Shown in pieces: positions 7,547 through 18,122 of a stretch of DNA of 37,549 bases (the stretch's first letter is position 1; the number at the start of each line of letters is the position of its first letter). The notes beneath the pieces were generated by a model. The model saw nothing but the letters and a program-made list of their open reading frames with translations, was not told the origin of the DNA and made no database searches. Source of the DNA: an uncultured SAR86 cluster bacterium (GTDB taxonomy: Bacteria; Pseudomonadota; Gammaproteobacteria; Magnimaribacterales; AG-339-G14); contig CACEOL010000010.1 of the NCBI GenBank assembly GCA_902561325.1, forward strand, positions 1-37,549. The letters run 5' to 3'. The translations under genes and the position numbers were made by a program.

Positions 7547-8316
7547 TCTTTCTCCTGGTCTACAGTAAATATATTGTATTTAAATGCTTTGCCTTTTATA
7601 ACACGGGATGGCTTTAAATTGATAAGAGAGCTCATACTGCTGTGCAAAGCTGATTTGTAAATAATTTTCTTAAAATTGTTTTGTTTCAGGGCCTTTTTAA
7701 ATCTATTTAAATCAAATTCTTCAAAATCTAAATTTCTTAAAAATTGTATTTCTTTCTTAGCTCTTGCATCATTTTTTTGTTCAAACATTTGATCCAGATA
7801 GGCAATCTCATGGTCCGAATATTTTTTTATAAGATCCAAAGAATCGCCATTTATAAAATCTATTCGATTTATGGAATGTTGCAAATCTTCATGCTTTGAG
7901 TTTTGCAGACATTGATTTGTAAATTCATACAGCCAAGATTTTTTCTCTATAGCGGTGACTGAATATCCAAGGAAACTTATTTCTAAAGCATCTATACAAA
8001 ATCCTGCGGTCAAATCAATCACCTTTCTACCAATATCTTTTTTAGAAAAACATTTTTTTAGTAAAGATGATTTGGCCAAAATCTTTTTAAAATCCATGTA
8101 ATCAATTACAAAAGGTTTTGAGTTCTTTATCGCTAAATCTTGCAATGCAAGGTTTTTGGCTGATGCCCAAATGACTTGCTTGTGTGTTGCGGAAATCCTT
8201 AAGTTTCTTGGTGTAATTAATTCCAAACCGTGTTTAGAAGCAAATTGTTCTGCGAATCTGATTTCATTTTTTGAAAGGTAGGATACAAATGGCTTTGTTT
8301 CTGTAAAATCATTCAT
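7543..8316 (-). CDS. rsmJ: 16S rRNA m2G1516 methyltransferase RsmJ (divergent)
   Basis: RsmJ methylates N2 of G1516 in 16S rRNA using S-adenosylmethionine. The 257-aa protein has the SAM-binding motif VIDLTAGFCIDALEISFLG, an acidic motif II region (VTAIEKK), and the signature YLDQMFEQKNDARAKKEIQFLRNL, equivalent to YLDPMFPHKQKSALVKKEM in E. coli. The C-terminal end has VIKGKAFKYNIF, parallel to VTKGHRFDIY. The usual Pro of the DPMF motif is Gln here and the following Pro is Glu, so the active-site loop is divergent. Its start codon overlaps that of the divergent GST gene by two bases, so its promoter must lie inside that gene. Confidence 0.82.
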   Translation of the reverse strand: MNDFTETKPFVSYLSKNEIRFAEQFASKHGLELITPRNLRISATHKQVIWASAKNLALQDLAIKNSKPFVIDYMDFKKILAKSSLLKKCFSKKDIGRKVIDLTAGFCIDALEISFLGYSVTAIEKKSWLYEFTNQCLQNSKHEDLQHSINRIDFINGDSLDLIKKYSDHEIAYLDQMFEQKNDARAKKEIQFLRNLDFEEFDLNRFKKALKQNNFKKIIYKSALHSSMSSLINLKPSRVIKGKAFKYNIFTVDQEKE

Positions 8317-9181
8317 GTCAATAAAAACAATGGTTAAACTCAGACAGGAAGATATTAAAACAAAAGAAGTCCTTTCTTGGAAAGGAATCCATCTCTTTCA
8401 TTTTAATTTTTCTGCTTGTTCAATGAAAACAAGAATTTTCATGGGTCTAAAAAATATAGATTACAAAGGCCATCATATAAATCTTCAAAAAAAAGAAAAC
8501 TTTTCTCCTTACTTTCAAGGTATTACTCCGAGATCATTGGTACCTGTATTGGTTGATGACGGAGAGGTTCATATCGAGAGTAATGACATCCTTAAGTATT
8601 TGGATAATAAATTTCCTGCCTTGAGTTTAATACCTGCAGATAAAGAAGAAGAAATAAATAAAATGATGATTGAAGAAAATGACCTTCATTTAGACATCAG
8701 AAATGTTACTTTTAAATTCTTAGTTCCAAAATTCTTAAATAACGTAAAAATTCAGGAGAAATCTGAATCAAAGGCTACCCTTCATGGAAATAAAGACTCA
8801 GAAGACGATGCAAATAGAAAGTTTTGGGAGAATTATAAAAAAGAAGGCATCACTGACGAGGTTGCGACTAAATCTTTACTCAATCTAAAACTCCATCTTG
8901 ATGAAATAAATGAAAAACTTACTCACCATACCTATATTTTAGGGAATGAATTAACCTTACCTGATATTGCCTGGTTTATTTATGTTTCAAGGCTTAAGGC
9001 TGCAAGATACCCGATACATATTCTCCATCCCAATGTTAATGATTGGTTTGAAAGCTTATTAAAAAGAGAAGTTTTTGCAAAAGAAACAAAGATTCCTAGA
9101 ATCGTTAGATTCATATCCTATATCTTTTATGTCATCCAAAAATATAGTGGGTGGAGCATCAAAAGACAATTAGTAGGCTAA
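8315..9181 (+). CDS. Glutathione S-transferase family protein
   Basis: The 288-aa product has an N-terminal thioredoxin-like GST domain (about residues 25-100) with SACSMKTRIFMGLKNIDY, a cis-Pro region PRSLVPVLVDDGEVHIESNDILKYLD that normally binds the glutathione gamma-glutamyl group, and a helical C-terminal domain ending in LPDIAWFIYVSRL. A charged insertion lies around residues 140-180. The Cys in SACS could be catalytic, as in omega/lambda-type GSTs, but the substrate is unknown. The start could be ATG 8315 or ATG 8330; neither has a clear SD. The 3' end overlaps convergent uppP by 12 bases, and no terminator was seen between them. Confidence 0.82.
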   Translation: MSIKTMVKLRQEDIKTKEVLSWKGIHLFHFNFSACSMKTRIFMGLKNIDYKGHHINLQKKENFSPYFQGITPRSLVPVLVDDGEVHIESNDILKYLDNKFPALSLIPADKEEEINKMMIEENDLHLDIRNVTFKFLVPKFLNNVKIQEKSESKATLHGNKDSEDDANRKFWENYKKEGITDEVATKSLLNLKLHLDEINEKLTHHTYILGNELTLPDIAWFIYVSRLKAARYPIHILHPNVNDWFESLLKREVFAKETKIPRIVRFISYIFYVIQKYSGWSIKRQLVG

Positions 9182-9946
9182 AAAAAGTAAAAAAATCCCC
9201 AGTAAAACTCTATAGATGACAAAAGGTGTAAAGCCTATTCTTTCAATGAGGTTTAAAAAAATCCCAATACATAAGTAAGAGCTTAAAAATGAAAAGGTTG
9301 AAACCAAAAGAACATCAAGCCAATTTATTTCTGATGGAGTAAATCCTAAGACGATAATTTCGGATAGGAAAATAATACCCAAAGTAGGTATTGCAAGCAT
9401 GAAAGCAAACTTTGAGGCAACCGTTCTGGAATAACTTAAGAATAAAGCACAAATTATTATGATCGCAGAACGGCTCGTTCCTGGAATCAAAGCTAAACAT
9501 TGAGCTAAACCAATGAAAAAAGCATGTTTAAAGGTTACTGATTCATAAGGCGTTTTTTCTTTTGAGCCTCTATCAGCGAACCAAAGAAGAATGCCAAAAA
9601 AAATAGTTGAAAAAGCAATAATGTCTAGAGTCCTCAAATTTTCTGAAATGAAATCTCTTAGTAAAAAACCTGCGATTAGTATTGGTAAAGATCCAAGAAA
9701 TAATTTGTTTAAAAAAGAATCGCTTGAAGAAAATTTGTAGTCTTTTAATGCGTTAGCTAGTTCTTCTCTAAAATAGATAATTACCGCAAATAAACTTCCA
9801 CCATGAGCAAAAATATCAACAGTGATTGATTGGGTCTCTTGACCTAAGATTGAGGAAGTTATGATTAAGTGCGCAGAGCTCGAAATGGGTAAAAATTCAG
9901 TCAAGCCTTGAATGATTGATAAAATTAGAATTTGCAAAACTTCCAT
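9170..9946 (-). CDS. uppP: Undecaprenyl-diphosphatase UppP (BacA)
   Basis: UppP removes one phosphate from undecaprenyl diphosphate on the outer face of the inner membrane, recycling the lipid carrier for peptidoglycan and O-antigen. The 258-aa protein is almost wholly hydrophobic with multiple membrane helices. Both family motifs are present: QGLTEFLPISSSAHL near residues 13-27 (with the catalytic Glu) and PGTSRSA near the middle (with the active-site Arg/Ser). An AGAGG site precedes ATG 9946, directly after the tsaB stop codon. It is the last gene of the long rpoE-to-uppP run. Confidence 0.96.
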   Translation of the reverse strand: MEVLQILILSIIQGLTEFLPISSSAHLIITSSILGQETQSITVDIFAHGGSLFAVIIYFREELANALKDYKFSSSDSFLNKLFLGSLPILIAGFLLRDFISENLRTLDIIAFSTIFFGILLWFADRGSKEKTPYESVTFKHAFFIGLAQCLALIPGTSRSAIIIICALFLSYSRTVASKFAFMLAIPTLGIIFLSEIIVLGFTPSEINWLDVLLVSTFSFLSSYLCIGIFLNLIERIGFTPFVIYRVLLGIFLLFLAY

Positions 9947-10619
9947 TTATTTAGTCCTCTTCCATTGATCGGTACCTGAAAGGTAGGTTGGATACACTTC
10001 TTCGGGATTTTTCAATTTAGTATCTAAATCATTGAGATAACAGGCTAAGTGCAATAAACCTTTTGCATGATTATTTATTTTTAAAAGGTTTGGCTTAATT
10101 AAGTAGTCTAAAAACTCATGACAATTGCTACAGATGACTTCCTTATTATCTGAAGAAATAAAATCAGAAAGTTCTGTTTTCTTAATGGCAGCATCTTTGA
10201 TTAAAGGAAGAGCTAAATCATTATTTTTTCTTATAAATTTACCAACATACAAGTCGTTCATATGCGCTTCTTTAACAATAAAAAGTTCTTTGGCTTTGTG
10301 TTCCAAAAAAACTGTTTGAGCTAAAACCCTAAGGCTAGATAAAGGTAAAATTTTCTTTTGCAAACCAAACGCAAGACCTTGCGCTACAGAACACCCTACC
10401 CTTAACCCTGTAAAAGATCCCGGGCCAACACTCAATGCAATGAAGTCAATCTCTTCTTTTTCAAGTTGAGATTTCTTAAGGAGGTTATCGATAAAACCAA
10501 AAATTTTTTTACCGTGAGTATTTTCTTCCTGAGAATGCTCGATATATATTTCTTTATTTTTTTGCTAAGCCAATTGAACAGTAAACCGAAGAGGTTTCAA
10601 TAGCTAAAATATTGGTCAT
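9947..10619 (-). CDS. tsaB: tRNA threonylcarbamoyladenosine protein TsaB, interrupted by a one-base frameshift
   Basis: TsaB pairs with TsaD and TsaE in making t6A37 on ANN-decoding tRNAs and is essential in most bacteria. The family N-terminus is present: ATG at 10617-10619 encodes MTNILAIETSSVYCSIGLAKK, but then hits TAA (10556-10554). The rest continues in the +1 frame (KEIYIEHSQEENTHGKK and on, through the signature SVGPGSFTGLRVGCSVAQGLAFG) to the stop at 9947. Removing one A from the A7 run (T run 10557-10563 on plus) would restore one 223-aa frame. The TTG at 10433-10435 that would start the downstream fragment lacks the ATPase-like N-terminus. ATG directly abuts the adk stop. It may be a sequencing error, a real mutation, or slippage or frameshifting at AAA-AAA-TAA. 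Confidence 0.85.
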
Positions 10620-11642
<1,023 letters not shown>

Positions 11643-11650
<8 letters not shown>

Positions 11651-12341
11651 TGAATATTGCTCCCGCATTCATAGGTTTTTCAGCAATGTAGGAGATAGCA
11701 AGTTGCATAATTTTTTTTATTTTACTTCTTGCTGAAGCAGAAGTTATTTTTCCATTGGTAAAATTTATGATATCAATTCCAGAGACTTTTAAAAAATTAT
11801 TTAAAGGTTTTTCTGAAAATCCTTGAGCTGGATGAAAATAGTAGATTCCATCTTTTTTTATCTCTTTTCCGTTGTCATCAACTTGAAAATTAAAACCATA
11901 GCCTAGCTCACTAATTAAAAAATATTCAAACTCTCTTAAAGATATCTCAATATTTTTAGCTTCTCCCGTTTCTAGGATTTTATAAAAATCAATTACGGCA
12001 TCAAAAATTTTTTCTTGTTTTGCTTCCTTTTCTATTAATTTGAAAATTAATTCATTGAGATACAGTAAAATTTTTAAATTTTTTCCAAGTATTTGAAAGT
12101 ATTTGATTTCTTCCCATGAAGTTAAGGTCTTTAGTTCGCTTCTACCAGAATAATTAACATTAGCTAAAATGTTTGGAGCAGTAACATTTTGAAATTTGTT
12201 TTTGTTTGATCGAGCTCCTTTCGCTATGACAGAAACTCTGCCATTTTTTCTGGTAAAAAGTTCACAAATCAGACTGGTTTCTGAGAACTTTCTACTAAGC
12301 AAAAGTATTGCTTCTGTTTCGTTGGCGCCTAAAGATTTCAA
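11643..12341 (-). CDS. recO: DNA repair protein RecO
   Basis: RecO works with RecR and RecF to load RecA on SSB-coated single-stranded DNA. The 232-aa product starts with the OB-fold region (ETEAILLLSRKFSETSLICELFTRKNGRVSVIAKGARS, residues 7-45) that is characteristic of the family, followed by the helical C-terminal domain with FEYFLISELGYGFNF. No zinc-finger cysteines are visible, as is common in gammaproteobacteria. The start overlaps era by four bases (ATGA) and the end overlaps acpS. Confidence 0.93.
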
Positions 12342-13231
12342 AAATCAACCCCAAGCCCAAATTTTTTTAACTTGTTGATATCATTTGTCCAATTTTTATT
12401 AGCTTTAACCCAAAGTTGAAGGTTCACTTTCTTGGAAAACTCTTTTTCCAATTCTTTTCTGGCAGCTGTTCCAATGGCTTTAATCATACTGCCCTGCTTG
12501 CCAAGGATAATTCCTTTTTGACTTTTAGACTCAGTGATGACAGCTGCATAGATGGTCTTAAGCTTTTTTGAATCATTAATTTTTTCAATTACGACATTCA
12601 GACGATAAGGTAATTCATCACCTAATCTATTGATTGCTTTTTCTCTAATTATTTCTGATATAAAAAAATTTTCTGAAAACTCTGTTAAAGAGTCTTCTGG
12701 AAAATGATGTGGACCAATTTCCAGATTATTCAAAATTACATTTTTTAGTTCAATTAAATTATCTTTTTTTAATGCGGATATCGGAACAATTGATAAAAAA
12801 TTAAATTTTTCACTGATCTCTTTGATAAATGCTAGTAACTTAGTTTTGTCACTTAATCTGTCTATTTTATTTATGACCAAAACAACAGGCTTGTTGAGAT
12901 TTTTTAAACTTTTTAAAATATTTTCTTCCTCCTTTTGCCACTTAAAACGATCAATTAAAAAGAGGACAAGATCTACCTCTTCATAACAGTGAGTGGCGAT
13001 TTTATTCATCACTTTGTTTAGCTGTCTTTTATAGCCAAGATGAACTCCGGGAGTATCTAGAAAAACAATTTGAGATTTTTCTTCAGTGAGTATTCCTAAA
13101 ATACGATTACGTGTGGTCTGAGGTTTTCTAGAAGTAATGGCAATCTTTTTTTGAAAGAAAGAATTTAGCAAGGTTGATTTACCTACATTCGTTCGGCCTG
13201 ATAGCGAAACAAAGCCAAATTTATTTTCCAT
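12338..13231 (-). CDS. era: GTPase Era
   Basis: Era is an essential GTPase that binds 16S rRNA near its 3' end and aids 30S maturation. The 297-aa protein has G1 GRTNVGKST (residues 12-20; Thr replaces the usual Pro), G2 region KPQTTRNRI, G3 DTPG, G4 NKID and G5 SAL, followed by a C-terminal KH domain with ITESKSQKGIILGKQGSMIKAIGTAARKELE containing the GxxG loop. The start lies within the end of rnc (11-base overlap), and recO follows with a four-base overlap, the standard rnc-era-recO arrangement. Confidence 0.97.
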   Translation of the reverse strand: MENKFGFVSLSGRTNVGKSTLLNSFFQKKIAITSRKPQTTRNRILGILTEEKSQIVFLDTPGVHLGYKRQLNKVMNKIATHCYEEVDLVLFLIDRFKWQKEEENILKSLKNLNKPVVLVINKIDRLSDKTKLLAFIKEISEKFNFLSIVPISALKKDNLIELKNVILNNLEIGPHHFPEDSLTEFSENFFISEIIREKAINRLGDELPYRLNVVIEKINDSKKLKTIYAAVITESKSQKGIILGKQGSMIKAIGTAARKELEKEFSKKVNLQLWVKANKNWTNDINKLKKFGLGVDF

Positions 13232-13892
13232 GTTTATTTAGCATAATTAATATATTAGACGCGGCTTCTTGTTCTGCTAATTTTTTACTTTTACCCTGTC
13301 CTTCTCCAAAAACATTATGTATTGGCAAAGCTACCTTAGAAACAAAATAAATTTCTCCGTTTTGCTTTTTTTCACTAGTTACGTATTCAGGCAAATCTTC
13401 ATCTAAAGACTGTAAAAATTCCTGAAGAAGAGTTTTTGAATCTTTCTGTTCTTCTAATAAAAGTTTAGAAAAATCTATGGCTAAAATAGACAAAGTAATT
13501 TCTTTTGCTTTTAGAAAATCCGAATCAAGAAAAATAGCTCCGATGAGAGCTTCTAAAGTGTTTCCGATGATAGTTTCTGTTAGATTTTGATTATTCTTAA
13601 GCGCCGAACCAGCTTTTAAATACTTATCTAATTTTATTTTTAGACCCGCTTTGCTTAATGAAGATCTGCTTACAATTCTAGAACGGTAAATGCTTAATTT
13701 TCCTTCATCAAGAGAATTCTCTTTTAAATGCAAAGCTTCAGAAACAACAAGAGAAATTACTGAATCGCCAAGAAATTCCAATCTTTCATTATTGAAATCA
13801 GAGTTTACGCTTTTGTGCGTAATTGCTTCATCTAAGAGTTTCTTATTTTTAAATTTATAACCAATTGAATTTTCTAACTCGTCGAGACTCAT
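13221..13892 (-). CDS. rnc: Ribonuclease III
   Basis: RNase III cleaves double-stranded RNA, including rRNA precursors. The 223-aa length is typical. The nuclease signature ERLEFLGDSVISL (about residues 36-48, catalytic Glu/Asp) and the second acidic patch with TLEALIGAIFLDS are present, followed by a double-stranded RNA-binding domain (about residues 150-222) ending in GKSKKLAEQEAASNIL. It lies two bases downstream of lepB. Confidence 0.97.
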   Translation of the reverse strand: MSLDELENSIGYKFKNKKLLDEAITHKSVNSDFNNERLEFLGDSVISLVVSEALHLKENSLDEGKLSIYRSRIVSRSSLSKAGLKIKLDKYLKAGSALKNNQNLTETIIGNTLEALIGAIFLDSDFLKAKEITLSILAIDFSKLLLEEQKDSKTLLQEFLQSLDEDLPEYVTSEKKQNGEIYFVSKVALPIHNVFGEGQGKSKKLAEQEAASNILIMLNKHGK

Positions 13893-13894
13893 TC

Positions 13895-14875
13895 TTAATT
13901 CAAAAATTTATTCCTCGAAAAAGATGGAAGACAGGTTAGGCACTCCCAATGCATCCATATAAAAGCTGGTTTGCCAACGACGTTTTGCTTTGGAACAAAC
14001 CCCCAACTTCTGCTGTCAGCGCTGTTATCTCTGTTATCACCCATTACGAAATAATAATCTTTTGGTACCACCCATTTACGTTCAGCTCCGTATGTAAGTT
14101 GGTTTCTATAGTTTTCTAATAGTCTTATCGTGTAAGCCTTATCTTTATTGAACTCTCTCAAATAAATTTCATCATCATTAGATGATAAAAACTCTCTTTT
14201 TAATTTTTTTCCATTAACAATCAATTCTTTGTTTCGATAAATAACTTCATCTCCTTCTTTAGCTATCAATCTTTTTACAAAAGTAAGGCCCAAGGGAGTA
14301 CAAGCTTCGCTATAACGTTGCCAAAGATATTCCTGAGAGCTATCGAAGTTTTTTTTCGGATAAGCATTTTCAATTGGTGAATTGCAAATGGTATGCTCTG
14401 GAATGAAAGCAACCATCTCTCCTGTTTTTGGCTCTCTGGTTTCAAACCAAGTTGAATTTCCTATGGGATTTTTTAGGCCATAAGAAAATTTATCCACCAC
14501 CAAAAAATCTCCAACTTGTATCTGAGGAATCATTGATTCTGTAGGAATTTGAAAAGGTTCATAAATGAATGATCTAAAAATAGTTATGCCAAGGAGGATT
14601 AAGAAAAAAGATCTTGCTTCTTTTTGCAAATTCACTAAATCGGTTTGTCTAGAGATAATCCAGATTAAAAGTGAAACCAAGGTTAAGCCAACTAAAATGT
14701 AACCAAAACTAATATTAAGTTTAAAAACTGCATACAATGCTAAAAGAGGAAAAGGGAAAGAAACGGTACTTATGGTCTTGGAAAATTTACCATCTAATTT
14801 TTTCTCTGAGTAAACCCAAGCTGCAAATAAAATAGAAATTATGATTACTGAAATAATTAAAATTGATTCATACAT
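13895..14875 (-). CDS. lepB: Signal peptidase I LepB
   Basis: LepB cleaves signal peptides from exported proteins at the periplasmic face. The 326-aa protein has hydrophobic membrane segments at about residues 3-22, 40-75 and 89-102, then the catalytic block PFQIPTESMIPQIQVGDFLVV with Ser114 as nucleophile and FVKRLIAKEGDEV with Lys201 as general base, and the C-terminal GDNRDNSADSRSWGFVP box. The residue before Ser is Glu instead of the usual Gly, a variation worth noting. It sits between lepA and rnc in the usual order. Confidence 0.96.
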   Translation of the reverse strand: MYESILIISVIIISILFAAWVYSEKKLDGKFSKTISTVSFPFPLLALYAVFKLNISFGYILVGLTLVSLLIWIISRQTDLVNLQKEARSFFLILLGITIFRSFIYEPFQIPTESMIPQIQVGDFLVVDKFSYGLKNPIGNSTWFETREPKTGEMVAFIPEHTICNSPIENAYPKKNFDSSQEYLWQRYSEACTPLGLTFVKRLIAKEGDEVIYRNKELIVNGKKLKREFLSSNDDEIYLREFNKDKAYTIRLLENYRNQLTYGAERKWVVPKDYYFVMGDNRDNSADSRSWGFVPKQNVVGKPAFIWMHWECLTCLPSFSRNKFLN

Positions 14876-14877
14876 AA

Positions 14878-16677
14878 TTATTTGCTTACTTTTAAAACTG
14901 ATAAAAATGCTTCTTGAGGAACATCGATTTTTCCAATCTGACGCATTTTTTTCTTACCAGCTTTTTGTTTTTCCAAAAGTTTTTTCTTTCGCGTTACATC
15001 TCCACCGTAAAGTTTAGCTGTTACATCTTTACGGTAGGCTTTTACTGTCTCTCTAGAAATAATTTTGTTTCCAATTGCCGCTTGAATTGCTACATCATAC
15101 ATCTGTCGGGGAATAACCTCTCTAAGTGCTTTTGTTAATTCTCTTCCTCTATAGTCAGCTTTAGAGCGATGCACCATGAAGTTGAGAGCATCAACCTTTT
15201 CACCATTAAGCAAGATATCAATTCGAGTAATATCACTTTGGTCAAATCTGACAAAATCATAGTCTAGAGATGCATATCCTTTGCTGGTTGATTTCAATTT
15301 GTCAAAGAAATCTAGAACGATTTCATTCATAGGCATTTCATAAACCAGTTCTATTTGTCCACCCACATATCTGAGAGACTTTTGACTTCCTCTCCTTTCC
15401 ACACAAAGAGAAATAACATTTCCAACATAATCTTCAGGAACAAGAATAGTTGCAAGAGCTATTGGCTCCCTGACCTCCTCTATTGAACTAGGATCAGGGT
15501 ATTTACTTGGATTTTCAATTTCAATAACATCATTATTTTTCAAAAGGATTTCATATACGACGGTCGGTGCTGTAGCTAAAAGTTCTATTCCATGCTCTCT
15601 TTGAAGTCTTTCTATTATAATTTCCATGTGCAAAGTTCCCAAAAAACCGCATCTAAAACCAGAACCTAAAGCCTGAGACTGCTCTGGTTCAAATTGCAAA
15701 GCAGCATCGTTTAACGCTAATTTTTCTAAGGATTCTCGAAAAGATTCAAATTCACCTGAATCTAAAGGATAAAGGGCAGCAAATACTTGAGGTTTTATTG
15801 GCTTGAATCCTGGTAAAGGGTTATTTTTATCAGGAAGAACTATGGTATCTCCAACAGGAGCGCCTTTAATGCTTCTAACTCCGGCACAGATAAAACCAAC
15901 TTCTCCGGCAACTAGTTTATTTTTTTCTAATCTTTTGGGAGTAAAGACTCCTAATTTTTCCACCAAATGAACATTATTATTTGAGGAAAATTTAATTTTA
16001 TCGCCAAGATTTATTTCTCCATTTACCACTCTCACTAAAGATACAATCCCAAGATATTGATCAAACCAAGAGTCAATTATCAAAGCTTGTAATGGTTCTT
16101 TAATGGAGCCTTCTGGAGCAGGTATTTCTCTAATAATTTTTTCTAACAAATCTTTTACGCCCAATCCATCTTTTGCGCTTATCGCTGGTGCTTCACTTGC
16201 TTCTATGCCGATTATTTCTTCTATCTCTTGTTTGACTCTTTCTGAATCCGATTGTTTGAGATCTATTTTATTTAAAACGGGAAATATCTTAAGTCCTTGA
16301 TCTATGGCGTTATAACATGTCGATAGAGTTTGTGCCTCAACACCTTGAGAAGCATCGACTAATAAAATAGCCCCATCACAGGCAGCTAAAGATCTAGAGA
16401 CTTCGTAGGCAAAGTCTACGTGCCCCGGAGTATCAATTAAGTTTATTTGATATTTGACTTCGTCAAACTCATATTCAAGATACACAGACTGAGCTTTTAT
16501 AGTTATGCCTCTTTCTCTTTCTAAATCAAGAGAATCCAAAACTTGATTTTGCATTTCGCGTTCACTCAAGCCTCCGCAAATTTCGATGAGACGATCTGCG
16601 AGTGTAGATTTACCGTGGTCAATATGCGCAATGATGCAAAAGTTTCTTATCTGATTTATAGAAGCATGGCTCGACAT
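14878..16677 (-). CDS. lepA: Elongation factor 4 (LepA)
   Basis: LepA is a ribosome-binding GTPase that acts in translation initiation and recovery of stalled ribosomes. The 599-aa length is standard. GTPase motifs are AHIDHGKST (G1), [10 protein letters not shown] (G2), DTPGHVDF (G3) and NKID (G4). The family-specific C-terminal domain shows the [34 protein letters not shown] region and a Lys-rich end ([20 protein letters not shown]). It follows mucD by 14 bases and precedes lepB by two, as in Pseudomonas. Confidence 0.98.
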   Translation of the reverse strand: MSSHASINQIRNFCIIAHIDHGKSTLADRLIEICGGLSEREMQNQVLDSLDLERERGITIKAQSVYLEYEFDEVKYQINLIDTPGHVDFAYEVSRSLAACDGAILLVDASQGVEAQTLSTCYNAIDQGLKIFPVLNKIDLKQSDSERVKQEIEEIIGIEASEAPAISAKDGLGVKDLLEKIIREIPAPEGSIKEPLQALIIDSWFDQYLGIVSLVRVVNGEINLGDKIKFSSNNNVHLVEKLGVFTPKRLEKNKLVAGEVGFICAGVRSIKGAPVGDTIVLPDKNNPLPGFKPIKPQVFAALYPLDSGEFESFRESLEKLALNDAALQFEPEQSQALGSGFRCGFLGTLHMEIIIERLQREHGIELLATAPTVVYEILLKNNDVIEIENPSKYPDPSSIEEVREPIALATILVPEDYVGNVISLCVERRGSQKSLRYVGGQIELVYEMPMNEIVLDFFDKLKSTSKGYASLDYDFVRFDQSDITRIDILLNGEKVDALNFMVHRSKADYRGRELTKALREVIPRQMYDVAIQAAIGNKIISRETVKAYRKDVTAKLYGGDVTRKKKLLEKQKAGKKKMRQIGKIDVPQEAFLSVLKVSK

Positions 16678-16691
16678 GCGGGCATTATGTC

Positions 16692-18092
16692 CTATTTTGG
16701 AATTTTAAGGGTGAGAAAAGAACCGTTTTTATCTCTAATTATTCTTAAGGCAATGGTAGAGCCTTTTTTTAAAGTTTTAGAAATTTTTTCATAATCTTTG
16801 ATATCACCTACATCCTTGAACTGAATTTTATCGATTATGTCTCCTCTCCTGATTCCAGCTTCAGATGCCGGCCCTGGAAAAACTCTTGATACCACTACTC
16901 CTTTGTCTTGGCCCAATTGTTTTTGTTCTGGGTTCGACAAGGATGCAATATCTTTGACTGCTATGCCTAAAATATTTCCTGTTTCTTCTTTCTTATCAAC
17001 GGTTGTATCTTGTGCAACTTTTTCATCTAATTTACCAGTTGTTACAGAAACCGATACTTTCTTTCCATCTCTAAATATTGTTGCTTTTACTTTTTTTTCA
17101 GGCGGGATTCTTCCTACAATCAGAGGAAGATCGCCTGAATAAATTATTTGTTGTCCATCAAAATCAATAATTACATCTCCATTCTTTAGCCCGGCTTTTT
17201 CTGCTGGAGAATCTTTCAAAACACTTCCAATTAAAGCCCCACGCGGTACATCCAAACCAAATGAATCTGCTAAATCTTTAGTAACCTCCTGAACTGCTAC
17301 GCCCAACCAACCTCTTGAGACAAACCCGTTTTCTTTGATTTGTTTAACTATTTCATCTGCATAGTTAATAGGAATGGTGAAGGAAATTCCCATATACCCT
17401 CCTCGATTGGAGTAAATCATTGCGTTAATGCCTATGACTTCTCCATTAAGATTGAATAAAGGACCGCCTGAGTTTCCCGGATTAATTGCTACATCTGACT
17501 GAATGAAAGGTATATATGAAGTGCTTTGTCCTGGAACGCTCCTAGCTTTTGCACTTACTATTCCCGCAGTTACTGTTGCATTCAATCTATAAGGAGATCC
17601 AATTGCCATGACCCAATCCCCAACTCTTACCTTTTCTGAATCTCCTAAATTTAAAAAAGGAAGATTCTCACTAGTTTTAACCTTCAAAAGAGCAACATCT
17701 GACTTTTTATCACTGCCAATAATCTCTGCAGAAAATTCTCTTCTATCCTGAAGACTGATTATAACTTCAGAAGCATCTTCAATTACGTGGTGGTTTGTTA
17801 AAATATAACCATCTTCTGAAATAATGAATCCTGAGCCTCCTGATGCAACTTTTCTATCACGGTTTGGAGGATTGTAAGGAGAACCAAAAAAGTCATCAAA
17901 GAAAGGATCGTTGAACGGTCCCCTTCTCATTTCATTTTGCGTTGGAGATTTAATAACTTTAGTAACGCTTACATTTACAACAGCAGGTGTGACTTGCTCA
18001 GCTAAAGAGGCAAAATTGGGAAGATCTGATACATTTTGGTTCAATTGGCTCCAACTTAAGCTGGAAATAAGGAAAAGAGTAAAAAAAAACAA
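16692..18092 (-). CDS. mucD: Periplasmic serine protease MucD/DegP type
   Basis: This HtrA-family protease degrades misfolded envelope proteins. Numbered from the TTG at 18092 (466 aa), the catalytic triad is His102 (TNHHVI), Asp132 (SDVALL) and Ser208 (NPGNSGG), followed by two PDZ domains (about 245-335 and 370-460). The N-terminus is doubtful: the TTG form has a hydrophobic leader without a basic n-region, whereas ATG at 18106-18108 encodes MQKK but is off by one base. Deleting one base from either the A9 run (18096-18104) or the T9 run (18081-18089) would give MQKK + [14 protein letters not shown], a proper signal peptide. It lies between rseA and lepA; placement next to rpoE suggests sigma-E control. 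Confidence 0.93.
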   Translation of the reverse strand: MFFFTLFLISSLSWSQLNQNVSDLPNFASLAEQVTPAVVNVSVTKVIKSPTQNEMRRGPFNDPFFDDFFGSPYNPPNRDRKVASGGSGFIISEDGYILTNHHVIEDASEVIISLQDRREFSAEIIGSDKKSDVALLKVKTSENLPFLNLGDSEKVRVGDWVMAIGSPYRLNATVTAGIVSAKARSVPGQSTSYIPFIQSDVAINPGNSGGPLFNLNGEVIGINAMIYSNRGGYMGISFTIPINYADEIVKQIKENGFVSRGWLGVAVQEVTKDLADSFGLDVPRGALIGSVLKDSPAEKAGLKNGDVIIDFDGQQIIYSGDLPLIVGRIPPEKKVKATIFRDGKKVSVSVTTGKLDEKVAQDTTVDKKEETGNILGIAVKDIASLSNPEQKQLGQDKGVVVSRVFPGPASEAGIRRGDIIDKIQFKDVGDIKDYEKISKTLKKGSTIALRIIRDKNGSFLTLKIPK

Positions 18093-18122
18093 ATATTTTT
18101 TTTTGCATAAACAGATTATTTA

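Noticed and set aside
11908-13220. Long T/A runs within recO, era and rnc as possible further frameshifts
   Set aside because: All three proteins are full length with intact motifs, so the runs do not break frames there.
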